Of a stretch of DNA of 64,000 bases, positions 17,010 to 26,600 are shown piece by piece. Each line of letters starts with the position of its first letter. Position 1 is the first letter of the stretch. This DNA is from Paenibacillaceae bacterium. GTDB taxonomy: Bacteria; Bacillota; Bacilli; Paenibacillales; NBRC-103111. The position numbers and the translations under genes are program-made. The stretch covers positions 124,001-188,000 of the forward strand of contig JAQSYI010000010.1 of NCBI GenBank assembly GCA_029256185.1, read 5' to 3'. The notes beneath the pieces were generated by a model. That model was not told the origin of the DNA. It did no database searches and worked only from the letters and a program-made list of their open reading frames with translations.

Positions 17010-17330
17010 CTAAATAAACGGAAAACCGCCTAAGCCGCCGAATCCACCCAAACCTCCACCGAAACCGCCGCCGTATCCTCCGTATCCGCCGCAACCTCCA
17101 CATCCGCCGCCATAAGCGTAAGGGGCCGTGCCAATCGCCAGAAGATCAAACAAAACAAGGGGTATAATTGCGTTGGTACGTACGGATTTTCCCTTGGTCT
17201 GTACGAGATGCAGCCGGTTGCCGGAAATTCGTACGAGCTTGCCCGAGGCAACCGTTCCGTCTTTTTTCAGGCAATAAACCTGCTTGCCAATCAGCCTTCT
17301 GGCTTCATCCATGCGTACATGTGCTGCCAT
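17010..17330 (-). CDS. Small protein with SH3-like N-terminus and glycine-rich tail
   Basis: From the start at 17330 (AAGGAGGAG upstream) the protein is 106 residues. Residues about 1-55 look like a small beta-barrel (IGKQVYCLKKDGTVASGKLVRISGN). A short hydrophobic stretch follows (IIPLVLFDLLAIG), then a Gly/Tyr/Phe/Cys-rich tail (YGGGCGGCGGYGGYGGGFGG and on). Gly/Tyr-rich tails of this kind are common in small spore-coat or surface proteins, and the genome forms spores, but no sporulation promoter was convincing. The family is not recognised with certainty. Confidence 0.75.
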   Translation of the reverse strand: MAAHVRMDEARRLIGKQVYCLKKDGTVASGKLVRISGNRLHLVQTKGKSVRTNAIIPLVLFDLLAIGTAPYAYGGGCGGCGGYGGYGGGFGGGLGGFGGLGGFPFI

Positions 17331-17528
17331 TTCCTCTCCTCCTTCATGTCGTGGATGGACTACCTTACTACTATATTCATCCATAAGACACTCAGCTTGG
17401 ACAGAAGTGGATGGTCTGGAATGGAATGTTCGTCAATAAAACGGCTGCTTCAGAAACCATTTTGTCACTTTTAGTCGAAAATATGATATGATACCCATCA
17501 TGAGCAAAAACGAAGGGAAGGAAATCTT

Positions 17529-17981
17529 ATGCCCACAATAACGGCAGTTCAGGCCAATCATCCCCATCTCCGCCAACTGGTTGCCAAGTTGGATCTGGAG
17601 CTTCTGGAACGCTATCCGCCGGAGGAAGTGTTCGGCATTGATCTGGATGATCCCTCCATGGATCAGGTATTCTTCATCATCGCCTATGAGGACGGACAGC
17701 CGGCTGGTTGTGGAGCCATCCGCCCTCTTGACGGGAACTGTGTGGAACTAAAGCGCTTCTTCGTGGAACGTTCGTTCCGCAGAAAGGGAGTAGCTGCAGC
17801 ACTGCTGTATTGTCTGGAGGAGCATGCCAAGGAGCGGGGGTTTGGTCTGGTGAAGCTGGAGACAGGAACGGAACAGCCTGAATCTCTCTATTTTTACCGC
17901 AAGCACGGCTTCTACGAAATCCCCCGTTACGGGCCTTATGCAGATTGCCCTACCAGCCTGTGCTTCGAGAAGGTTATCTAA
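17529..17981 (+). CDS. GNAT family N-acetyltransferase
   Basis: This 150-residue protein has a complete GNAT fold. The acetyl-CoA-binding motif A is VELKRFFVERSFRRKGVAAA (Arg/Gln-x-x-Gly-x-Gly/Ala variant RRKGVA), and motif B is ESLYFYRKHGFYEI. Substrate unknown. GGAAGG lies upstream of the ATG, and A/T-rich sequence with two overlapping TATGAT hexamers (17482-17492) may serve as its promoter, although no well-spaced -35 was found. It is convergent with the YitT-like gene, with 8 bases between stops. Confidence 0.92.
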   Translation: MPTITAVQANHPHLRQLVAKLDLELLERYPPEEVFGIDLDDPSMDQVFFIIAYEDGQPAGCGAIRPLDGNCVELKRFFVERSFRRKGVAAALLYCLEEHAKERGFGLVKLETGTEQPESLYFYRKHGFYEIPRYGPYADCPTSLCFEKVI

Positions 17982-17989
17982 CCGCTTGT

Positions 17990-18880
17990 TTAATGAATGT
18001 TTTTCTTCCTGAACCTTCCGCCCTTGACATCATGAATATTGCCCACAGCCAAAAAAGCGTTATGGTCAATCTCGTCCACAATCGTCTTCAGCTTGGCTTC
18101 TTCGAGCCTGGTGATCACGCAGAAGATGACCTGCTTGTCGCCGCCGCTAAAAGCGCCTTCGCCCTTCATATAAGTAACGCCGCGGCCCAGGCGGCTGATA
18201 ATGGCATCCCCGATGGTCTTGTAATCCTCGCTGATGACCCATACAGCCTTGGATTCGTTGAAGCCCTCGATGGTCAGGTCAATCATCTTGAAGGCGATGA
18301 AATAAGCAATCAGCGAATACATGGCATGATCCAATCCGAACACGAAGCCGGCGCTGGCCAGAATGAAAATGTTGAAGAACATCACGATCTCGCCAACGGA
18401 AAAAGGCATCCGCTTGGTCGCCAGAATAGCTACGATCTCCGTTCCATCCAACGACCCGCCGGAACGGATGACCATTCCCACACCTATTCCCAGGATGATT
18501 CCGCCGAACACGGCGGCTAGCAGCGGCTCCTTGGTGAGAGCCTCCACCGGATGCAGAAAGTGTGTTCCGATGGACATGACGATAACTCCGAACAAGGTTG
18601 ACAGGGCAAAGGTTTTGCCGATCTGCTTATACCCCACCAATAAGAAGGGCAGATTGAGCAGCAGCAAAAAAACGCCGATGGGAACTCCCGTCAGATGGGC
18701 GGTTATAATGGATATGCCCACTATGCCCCCATCGATAATCTGGTTCGGAACCAAAAAGATCTCCAGTCCCACGGAGACCAGCCCTGCGCCAAGCACCAAA
18801 AAAATGATTCGTCTTAACAGCTTCGTCGTTGTCAGCCTGACATGCTTGGGCCGTTGCAAATGCACTTGCCCTTCCATCAT
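17990..18880 (-). CDS. YitT family membrane protein (DUF161/DUF2179)
   Basis: This 296-residue integral membrane protein has about five or six transmembrane helices (starting IIFLVLGAGLVSVGLEIFLV; conserved NQIIDGGIVGISII) and a C-terminal soluble DUF2179-type domain (about 215-290; VTYMKGEGAFSGGDKQVIFC). The family is widespread in Firmicutes as several paralogs (YitT, YpjC, YvjA, YqfU types) of unknown transport function. The ATG overlaps the stop of the upstream 68-residue gene by four bases (ATGA), indicating translational coupling. Confidence 0.92.
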   Translation of the reverse strand: MMEGQVHLQRPKHVRLTTTKLLRRIIFLVLGAGLVSVGLEIFLVPNQIIDGGIVGISIITAHLTGVPIGVFLLLLNLPFLLVGYKQIGKTFALSTLFGVIVMSIGTHFLHPVEALTKEPLLAAVFGGIILGIGVGMVIRSGGSLDGTEIVAILATKRMPFSVGEIVMFFNIFILASAGFVFGLDHAMYSLIAYFIAFKMIDLTIEGFNESKAVWVISEDYKTIGDAIISRLGRGVTYMKGEGAFSGGDKQVIFCVITRLEEAKLKTIVDEIDHNAFLAVGNIHDVKGGRFRKKNIH

Positions 18881-19083
18881 GATGATTCCTCCGATTCGTT
18901 GGTTAATTCGAATTCTACGTTCAGCTCCTGGAGGACAAGCTCCAGTGCGGTCAGTTGTCCTTGCAGGAAATCATGCTTGTCGGACAGATCCGTTTGCTTC
19001 AGGTGGCTGCGCAATGTCCGAATTCGCACTTCTAATCGTTGGCAGAATGATTCAATCTTGGATTTACGGTAGGTCTCGGCCAT
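18877..19083 (-). CDS. Small charged helical protein coupled to the YitT-like gene
   Basis: The family is not recognised. The 68-residue protein is predicted to be one or two amphipathic helices (KIESFCQRLEVRIRTLRSHL; HDFLQGQLTALELVLQELN) with an acidic tail (NESEESS). The start at 19083 has GAGGTG about 5 bases upstream. It overlaps the YitT-like gene by ATGA and shares the promoter at 19139-19167, which contains a 16-base palindrome. Confidence 0.7.
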   Translation of the reverse strand: MAETYRKSKIESFCQRLEVRIRTLRSHLKQTDLSDKHDFLQGQLTALELVLQELNVEFELTNESEESS

Positions 19084-19138
19084 ATTCCACCTCAAAGGGT
19101 TAGTGTCCTGCTGGATAATCAAGAAGAGTTACTCTCTA

Positions 19139-19167
19139 ATAGTATACATATGTATACAGCAAGTCAA
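19139..19167 (-). promoter_or_regulatory. Promoter with an embedded 16-base perfect palindrome (candidate operator)
   Basis: On the minus strand TTGACT (19167-19162) and TACTAT (19144-19139) are separated by 17 bases. Between and overlapping them lies GTATACATATGTATAC (19142-19157), a perfect palindrome. It sits upstream of the 68-residue/YitT-like pair and could be bound by a dimeric repressor. The regulator is unknown. Confidence 0.65.
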
Positions 19168-19298
19168 TTGTCCAGCATGAAATTTATATGAGAGGCAGAG
19201 GCGCATAGGTCCAAAGGTTGAACAACCTTATTCTCATGCAGATGAAGTCGATTCGTGTTATAATTTGTTAAATTCCTAAAAGAAAGGATGGATTATTC

Positions 19299-19460
19299 GT
19301 GGACAATCAGGGAATTACGCCTGAAGAACTAAACCTTCTGCTCTCCAATAGTCCAATTGAATTATCTGTCAAAGAAACTGCCGACACAGATACCGGTTAC
19401 CTGCCCAGATCCAGGCGTTACCGTAAGAAGAGATGGTGGCTGGATCTGTTCCGCGCTTAA
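19299..19460 (+). CDS. Small basic protein, 53 residues
   Basis: A GTG at 19299 opens a 53-codon frame ending with TAA at 19460. AGAAAGGATG lies about 11 bases upstream. The protein begins VDNQGITPEELNLLL and ends with a strongly basic, aromatic segment RSRRYRKKRWWLDLFRA. It is followed by a clear terminator at 19508-19538 on the same strand, which supports a real transcription unit. I do not recognise a family. The tail resembles membrane-surface or nucleic-acid-binding segments, but that is speculation. Confidence 0.6.
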   Translation: MDNQGITPEELNLLLSNSPIELSVKETADTDTGYLPRSRRYRKKRWWLDLFRA

Positions 19461-19507
19461 CCGCTGCTTAGGTTGTCTAGCATAGAACCGTTTTCGTGTA
19501 AAGAAAG

Positions 19508-19538
19508 AAGCGCCGCTCTTGCAGCAGGCGCTTTTTTT
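19508..19538 (+). terminator. Terminator after the 53-residue gene
   Basis: The arms AAGCGCC and GGCGCTT are separated by 12 bases and followed by a run of seven T. A-rich sequence on the other side means it could also serve the minus-strand Ig-like gene ending at 19551. Confidence 0.85.
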
Positions 19539-19550
19539 CTTGTGCAGCAG

Positions 19551-22148
19551 TCACTTCACTGTCACATATACAGTTGTTCTTTTTTTGGCAAAAGTAATGG
19601 TAATGGTGGCCTTGCCTTTGCCAATCGCCCGGATCGTCCCATCCTTCACATCCGCTACCCGGATGTTGCTGGTCGTCCACAAGCCGGAGACGGATACATC
19701 CTCTTCCGATTGGTCGGTATAGGTGGCCGTGGCCGTTACCTTGAATGAAGCGCCCGCCTTCATTTCCACCAGCACATGATCGGTTTTCAAATATTTGAGG
19801 GAATCCACATCAACCGCGGCTGTAGCCGTTTTTCCGCCGAAGGAGGCTGTAATCGTGGCAGTGCCCGCCCCGATTCCCGTTACCAGCCCTCCGTTTACAT
19901 CCGCTACCTTGTAGGTGCTTGACTTCCAGTCTGCGGAAGAGGTCATATCCTTCTTGGTTCCGTCGGACAAGGTAGCCGTAAGCGCCAGTTGAACACTTTG
20001 GCCTGACTTGGTGGAAATCACTCTCTTATCCATGGTCAGGGATTGGACTACGCCAATCTCGACTTGCACCGTAACCGTCTGGCCTCCATACTTGGCCGTA
20101 ATCGTGGTTTTGCCCCTGGACACGGGAGTAACTACTCCTTTATCCACAAGCGCAATCTGGCTGTTGGCCGAAGTCCATTGAGCCTTGTCGGCTACCGTTA
20201 CCGTATTCCCGTCCCGGTCTTTGGCGGTGAGTTGAATGGTCATAACCTGGTTCAAATCAAAGGATAACAGGGTAGGGGAGGCAGTCAATGACTCCGCCAT
20301 ATCCACCTGGATGTCCACCACAACGGTCTTCCCTCCAAAAACAGCGGAAACCTCTGCACTGCCCGCAGCAACGGACTTTAATTGGCCTTCTTCATTCACC
20401 GTAACCGCCTTGGTGTTGGAGCTGCTCCAAACGGCTTCCTTGGTCACATCCTTCACGGTTCCATCCGTGTAAGTGGCATTCGCGATCAGACTGAAGCTTT
20501 CCCCTTTGGCCACCGTAAGCTCCGTTTCGTTCAAAGAAAGGCTCTTCAGAACGCCGACAGACACCGTAACAGAAGCAGTTCTTGTCCCATATTTGACGGT
20601 AATCTGGGCGACGCCTGTACCAATGCCCGTAATGACTCCCTTGCGGACATCCGCAATCTCGGAATCGCTCGTAGTCCATTCGGCCAGGCTGGTAGCGTCC
20701 ACCTCGCGGCCGGCGCTGTACAACGCGGTCAGCTTGATTTCTTCGGAACTGCCGATCTGGAAATTAACCGTCTTCTTGCTAAGCAAAATGGAATTAGGGA
20801 TATCAACCGCAACTTTCACGGTTACGCTCTTGTCTCCGTATTTCCCCGTCACTACAGCATTGCCTGCTTTGTAAGTCGTAATCTTGCCCTTGATCACGTT
20901 GGCGATCGTGGAATCATTTACTGACCATACCGCCTTATCCGTTACATTCTCCGTCGTTCCATCCGCATAGATGGCCGTGAGAACCAGGGGGGACGTCATG
21001 GCGGTGCCAGTCTGCAGGAAGATATCCTCCTGATCCACAATCAAAGCCTTGGGGACATCCACATTGACCAGAGCAGATACTTCCTTGCCGCTGAACTTGG
21101 CGGTGACTGTCGCTTCACCCACGGCGTTGGCGATCAGCTTGCCTTTGACCACGGAAACGATGCTCTCGTCACTGGTAGACCATACGGCGCGGCCGGTAAC
21201 ATCATCGCTGGATTCATCAGCGTACACGGCGGTCAGTGTCAACTGCTCGTAAGCGTCCTTCTTCATCAGTACGCTGGTTTTGTTCAGACTCAGCTTGACC
21301 GTCTTGTCCACGTTCACCTTGATAACCGCGGACTTGGTGCCGTATGTAGCGGTAATCTCTGTGTCACCTGGACCATAGGCGGTAATTTTGCCCTTGATGA
21401 TATCGGCGACATCCGGATCGGCCGATTCCCAGACCGCCTCCCCGGCCACATTCTTAACTTGGCCGTCGGGATAGGTGGCATTCAGCTCAATCGTCACATC
21501 ATCATCAAGCAGCAGAGATATTTCCTTCACGCTGGGATCGATCCGCTTAACAATCTCAATGTTGACGGGAATGGTGACCGTCTGGTTATTGAATTTGGCG
21601 GTAACTACAGCCTTGCCGGAGGTTTGTCCGGTTATCTTCCCGTTCACAACCGTTGCCACAGAGGCGTTGTCAATATTCCATTCGGCCTTCTTGGTTACAT
21701 CCTCCGTGGTCCCGTCATCGTAGTATGCGGTTAGGGCTACGTCCTCGGACTGTCCCTTGCGCAAATCAATGGTTTGCTTGTCCTTGACAAGAGAGCGTAC
21801 CTTCTTGACTACTGTCACATTGACAATGACGGTCTTGCCCATATAAGTGGCCGTAATAACGGCCGTGCCTTCCTTCTTGGCCGTTACAACACCGGCATAC
21901 ACGGAAGCCACATCCGCGCTCCCGGAGTTCCACTCGGTCTTCACCGTTGCCGATTCCGTGGCTCCGCTCACATATACGGCCGTTGCCGTAAGCGATGCGG
22001 TGCCGCCCACCTCCAGCGACAGCTCATTCTTGTTCAACACCAAGCTGGATATTTCGTCCGCGGCATGGGCGGCTGTTCCTCCAAAACCGAATGTGTTGAC
22101 AATTAAAGCAAGGAACAGCGTCAGCAGCAATGCCCGTTTCAACCTCAT
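19551..22148 (-). CDS. Secreted protein of ten tandem bacterial Ig-like (Big_2) domains
   Basis: From the start at 22148 (GAGGAG about 10 bases upstream) the protein is 865 residues. A signal peptide (about 1-30, ending GGTAAHA-AD) is followed by ten repeats of about 83 residues. Each opens like SLxLNKxxLxLxxG, contains YxDGTxxDVT and AxWxSS, then GxAxITAxYGGK, the Big_2 signature. No catalytic domain, SLH domain, LPxTG motif or membrane anchor is seen, and the sequence ends with the tenth repeat. It is probably an extracellular adhesive or scaffolding protein, possibly polysaccharide-binding. In the family such repeats usually decorate a larger enzyme, so a protein of repeats alone is notable. 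Confidence 0.9.
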   Translation of the reverse strand: MRLKRALLLTLFLALIVNTFGFGGTAAHAADEISSLVLNKNELSLEVGGTASLTATAVYVSGATESATVKTEWNSGSADVASVYAGVVTAKKEGTAVITATYMGKTVIVNVTVVKKVRSLVKDKQTIDLRKGQSEDVALTAYYDDGTTEDVTKKAEWNIDNASVATVVNGKITGQTSGKAVVTAKFNNQTVTIPVNIEIVKRIDPSVKEISLLLDDDVTIELNATYPDGQVKNVAGEAVWESADPDVADIIKGKITAYGPGDTEITATYGTKSAVIKVNVDKTVKLSLNKTSVLMKKDAYEQLTLTAVYADESSDDVTGRAVWSTSDESIVSVVKGKLIANAVGEATVTAKFSGKEVSALVNVDVPKALIVDQEDIFLQTGTAMTSPLVLTAIYADGTTENVTDKAVWSVNDSTIANVIKGKITTYKAGNAVVTGKYGDKSVTVKVAVDIPNSILLSKKTVNFQIGSSEEIKLTALYSAGREVDATSLAEWTTSDSEIADVRKGVITGIGTGVAQITVKYGTRTASVTVSVGVLKSLSLNETELTVAKGESFSLIANATYTDGTVKDVTKEAVWSSSNTKAVTVNEEGQLKSVAAGSAEVSAVFGGKTVVVDIQVDMAESLTASPTLLSFDLNQVMTIQLTAKDRDGNTVTVADKAQWTSANSQIALVDKGVVTPVSRGKTTITAKYGGQTVTVQVEIGVVQSLTMDKRVISTKSGQSVQLALTATLSDGTKKDMTSSADWKSSTYKVADVNGGLVTGIGAGTATITASFGGKTATAAVDVDSLKYLKTDHVLVEMKAGASFKVTATATYTDQSEEDVSVSGLWTTSNIRVADVKDGTIRAIGKGKATITITFAKKRTTVYVTVK

Positions 22149-22305
22149 GATCCCATCTCCTCTACTTCCTGTCCTCACGCGGCGACAATTCTCAACAAAT
22201 TCCACATCTACTTTTATCGGAAGGTTGGAATAAGATGTTTAGATTTTTACAAACTTTTCATAAGTTCTTCCTGTCAGAACCACAACGGAACGCGCCGGCG
22301 CCGGA

Positions 22306-22842
22306 TCACTTCTCATATATGTAGAGCTTCCCGTTCGCAGGCTTCAGGAAGCTGCTGCCCCTGTAGCCGCGGCGCAGCAGCTCCTTGCTCAGAGACCGCA
22401 TAAATCCGCCGTGGCTCACCACCAGAATCCGGCTGGCCCCGCTGCCCTCCAGGCTGTCGATCACTTGGCTGACCCGGTTATGGGTATCCCCTCTGCTCTC
22501 CGGATGTGACTTGTGGGAGAAGTACCAGGCCATGCGGCTTAGCGCCAGCCAGATGCCCACATGCAGCCTGAGCTGCGTGGAGAACATGGACTGGATGCCG
22601 ATTTCCCTTAGTTCAGGCAGCCGGACAATCTTCTCCCTGTACACAAGCTCCGCCGTTCTGCAGGCTCTGGAGGAGTCGCTTGAGAAGCATGCCTCCCATT
22701 CCCCCTGCCTGATGTCCGCGCTCATCGCTTCAATATCAGACAGGTTATAATGCTCCACCCATTGCGTGAACTCCCGGGATGTCATCCACTTCTGCCTGGG
22801 CTTGTATGTCACTCGAAAATGCCTCATTAATCCGATTCTCAT
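22306..22842 (-). CDS. Histidine phosphatase family protein
   Basis: This 178-residue protein has the branch-1 histidine phosphatase pattern: the first strand and catalytic motif MRIGLMRHFRVTY (RHF in place of RHG), a CFSSDSSRACRTAE arginine motif, an acidic residue region ELREIG, and the second catalytic His in LVVSHGGFMRSL. The start at 22842 gives the natural strand before RHF and has CGGAG 7 bases upstream. That ribosome site and start lie in the innermost unit of a tandem repeat that presents several alternative starts (22835-22931). The substrate is unknown. Confidence 0.88.
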   Translation of the reverse strand: MRIGLMRHFRVTYKPRQKWMTSREFTQWVEHYNLSDIEAMSADIRQGEWEACFSSDSSRACRTAELVYREKIVRLPELREIGIQSMFSTQLRLHVGIWLALSRMAWYFSHKSHPESRGDTHNRVSQVIDSLEGSGASRILVVSHGGFMRSLSKELLRRGYRGSSFLKPANGKLYIYEK

Positions 22843-22931
22843 GCGCCAACTCCGATTCTCACACGCTAACTCCGGGATTCTCATGCGTCATCCCGATTCT
22901 CACACGCCAACTCCGGGACTCTCATGCGCCA
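22835..22931 (-). repeat. Five tandem copies of a ribosome-site-plus-start-codon unit
   Basis: On the minus strand, units of 19-22 bases resembling CGGAGTTGGCGCATGAGAAT are repeated five times. ATG or GTG starts fall at 22925, 22903, 22884, 22862 and 22842, most preceded by GGAG about 7 bases earlier. The innermost copy is the likely start of the histidine phosphatase. Confidence 0.88.
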
Positions 22932-23111
22932 ACTCCGAGCTTCTTAATAGGGCCAACTCGGAGTTTGATTATTCATTTCGACAAATCTGGCGTTTTTTCC
23001 TTCAACTCTTTTCAATTTCTTCATATTCTTGCAGATTCCGCTGTAATTTCGTTGATCCTTGCTCGCATTCGCTTTTGCTTGACTACACCTTGCTCGCGCA
23101 TTCGCTCTATC

Positions 23112-23307
23112 TTAAAGGAAATTTTTTCCGTTATTTCTGCGGATTGCTCTATTTCGCCTCTCTTAGCGGAAATTTTTTCCGTTATCATCCATTTAGCTCC
23201 TGAAAAAGAGCAGACTTTCCCGAATTCGCGAGATTAACGGAAAAAATTTCCGTTAATTATTCGTAATTACCAAATAATTGCCCGGTAACGGAAATTTTTT
23301 CCGCTAA
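23112..23307. repeat. Set of four palindromes, GGAAATTTCC-family, spacing 51/71/51
   Basis: Cores GGAAATTTTTTCC or GGAAAAAATTTCC lie at 23117-23129, 23168-23180, 23239-23251 and 23290-23302, each flanked by TTAACG/AGCG-type arms. Centres are 51, 71 and 51 bases apart. They lie in the 795-base gap 22843-23637, which otherwise holds the start-codon repeat and a terminator. I see no gene there. Confidence 0.93.
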
Positions 23308-23397
23308 GCCGTTAACAATTCTGCAGACGGCGGGGAAAGCTGCATATTAAACCGCTTCGGGAATGGACGCTTCCTCCACGGACTATGCGGATAAGCC

Positions 23398-23440
23398 AAA
23401 AAAAGAACCGGCAGCCCGCTTCATGCTCGGGCAACCGGTT
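23398..23440 (-). terminator. Terminator downstream of the 1525-residue beta-helix gene
   Basis: On the minus strand AACCGGTTGCCCG pairs with CGGGCTGCCGGTT (one mismatched step), followed by CTTTTTTT. It lies about 200 bases past the stop at 23638. Confidence 0.75.
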
Positions 23441-23637
23441 TTTCGGAAGCAGCATCACTACCAGATAATCCAATAAACGTCAAAGCGAGAGCTGTTCACA
23501 ATCAGGATTGCACACGCACGCATCTCCTGCATTTTGCACACTGCTATACGCTTGCACCTCCGCTTCCACCGCTTACCTCCGGTGCTCTCCCGGCATGAGC
23601 GGCCAGATTGTTCAGCCTCCGCGCACCACACCCCCAT

Positions 23638-26600
23638 CTATTCCTCCGCAGGCAGGAAGGTGAACCAATCCACATTTCCTACCCCATATCCTCCTTTGAA
23701 CACCAGATATACATGGTGAAAACCGCTTACGGGCTGCAATGCTACGCTTTGCTCCATGAAGTTCGTATACGCCCCGGTGGATTGCACAGTCAATGTCCCC
23801 AGCAGCGGACCTGCCGGATGATCCAGCCGGACCTCGATATGGCGGCCCTTATTCTGTTCGGTCACACCCACATTTACCTTGAATTCCGAAGCCCCCGCTC
23901 CGAAATTCACATAATGGTATCCGGCCCAATCCCCGTTGTCCGCACTGCCAATATGCCCGGACTGCTTGCTGATCCCGCTCATCTCGTCGTAGCCCTCAGC
24001 TTGGATCAGAGAAAAGGCATCCTTGTATACGATGGAATCGCTGGGTGTGGCGCTTGCCTCCAGAGAGGCGCTTGCCTTCGCGCCATTTACGGCTACTACC
24101 TGAAAATACGTTGTGACTCCGTTATCCAAACCGCCAAGTATATAGCTGGTAACCTGCCCCAACTCCAGACTGCTTGAATATACTCCCGGTTGGGTGCCAT
24201 ACACAAGCCGGTAGCCTGCCGCCTCCTCGCTTCCCGTCCATGTGAGCGCAATTTCTCCCCTCAGCGCCATTACACTATTGATAACCGGTGGCGTCAACTG
24301 CAGCTCGGTCTGCTCCAATGCAACTCCGCTAAACATCGCCTCGGCATAAGCTCCCGACTTGCGCGATGAGACTGCGAGCCCCGCCAGCATTTCCTGCGGA
24401 AGCTCCAGAGAAACTTGCTCCAGCTTCACCCATTGCCCGTTCTGTTCAAAATAACCCGTGAACACATTCCGCTCCCGGACCACCCGGAGCTTAATGGGGA
24501 ATTGCAGCGCGGGGGATTTTTTATAGGTGGTAGGTTCCCCATTGGCGGACCGCACAGTGGCGAACACCTCCCCGTTAGGCTTGACGCGCAGATAAAAATT
24601 GGCCGCATCCTGCGTATCCCGGCCCCGCAGCATAATTCCGGCCATGGTATTGTCATCCGCCCGCGTCAGTGATTCCACCACAGCCTCGAAGACAGTCTTG
24701 ACACCTGCTGATTGAACGGTCTGGCCAATATAGCCGAATTCATCGCTGCTGCCCCATACATCGGCCCCGGCAGCCTTCAAAGTAAACTGCCCTTCCTCGT
24801 ATGCACTGTAAGCCGGGTCGGGACCATAGTGCCGGAGCACCCACGGCTCGGGCAGACTGCTCCATCTGGGCACATATACGGACACATCGTCAAAATCGGC
24901 AACGGCGTTCCAGGCATACAAGCCGAATGCTCCCGAAGGCAGCGGCGCCGAGTCCGTGAACTCAAAGAGAAGGGTACCGTCAAGATAACAGCGGATGACT
25001 CCTTGCTCCACCGCCATGCGGAAGGTATACCAGCGTCCTGTTTCCAGCGTGAAATTTTGTTCCCGTATAGCGCCTGCTCCCCGCTTCTCCAACTGCAGCA
25101 CCCCCGAGTTGCGGTACATCAGCTGGTAACGGCTATTGCCTGCTTCACTGCCTGTCAGGGCGACAATCTGTGAGGCTTTATTGGAGCCTTTCCATGAATT
25201 TACTCTGAACTTCGACTCCACCGCATATACATCCCGCGGGAAATTCCGCTGCACCGAATTTACCGCATTACCGTCAAAGCGGAGTAAGCGGTTCCCATTT
25301 TCTTCCACAACAGTTCGAGTACCTGAAACCACACCATTCACTACCCAATCCGCGCTTAACCCGTCTGTGAAATAATCATCGAACAGCACGGCCCGCTCCG
25401 GAGCAACCCGCACTTGGGCAGACGGCGGACCGTCACCCAATCCGTTGGCCCCTTGAATATAATAATGCTGGGCCTCCAGCAGGGATGCGCCGGAATCCGT
25501 AAAACCTGTGTTCCCGACTGTACCGGCGATCCTGATAAAGCCTGAGCCGCTTTGGCTGCTGCGGTATACGGAATACGTAACTGCATACGGCACGTCTTCC
25601 CAGGTCAATTGTATCCCTGTGCTGACTTGAGCAGCTTCCAGTGCGCCAGGCGCCTGCGTTACGGGAGCGAGCGCTTCCGTATTAAAACTCATGACTCCGT
25701 TGGAATTTCCCTTGTCCGCGGGCAGTGAAACCGAACCCGATTGGGCAATAACCTTCCAATAATAGCCGGTCCCGTATTCCAAGGTCCCAGGTGCCGTCAT
25801 CCATGACCTTGCGGCAACCATTTCATCAACAACAAGCCGGGTAAAGCCCGCGTCCTCGGCAACGAGCAGCCGGTAGCGCATCGCCCCTTGCGAGGGCTCC
25901 CAGTTAAACAGCAGTGGCTGCTGGGGATTCAATTCTCCCTGCCCTTGCTGTGGAGCGAGCGCCTGAAACTCTCCCAGCACAACCGGCCAGGAAGGACGGT
26001 ATGAATCCGTCTGCAACCCGATTTCACCAAAGGGAATAGGAGTAAATTGGGGAAGCTGCTGATACACAACCGAATCCGGCCTCAGGGAAAAATTCATGCT
26101 GTCCGCATTCTCAAAGCCCGGGTCCTCAACTGTTGCATAGTTATTCAGAAGTGTTGCCGTGCCACCCATAACCGTCTGGGCGCGTACCATTACATTATTT
26201 TCCATTACATTGTTATCCACCGGCTGGGGCTGGGGCGTCAGCGCTTGATCATAATAAGCGGACAAGACAGGGTAACGGGTGCTGTACGGAGGCTGCTTGA
26301 TATTCACCGTGTTCAACAGCCTGGTGCGCTGAACCGCTTCGTTCAGAAAGGTCATCCATTGGCTGGAGGGCCAGATCTGCATATATCCCGCACTGGGGAT
26401 ATCGATGGAGATATTGTTGCGGAACAGATTGTGATGTCCGCCGTGAACCTTGAAGTTGGCATTGGTTCCCGCCTGATAGAACACATTGCCCTCCACCAGT
26501 TGGCCGCTGGCTCCATCGTCAAGGAAGATGGATTGCGTACCCGCACCCTCCCATGGAGTTCCAATATGGTGAAAAAAGTTATTCCGGATCACATTGCCCT

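Noticed and set aside
17462..17492. Promoter of the GNAT gene
   Set aside because: TTGTCA and the two TATGAT hexamers are 14 or 19 bases apart, outside normal spacing, so it is not listed as a feature.
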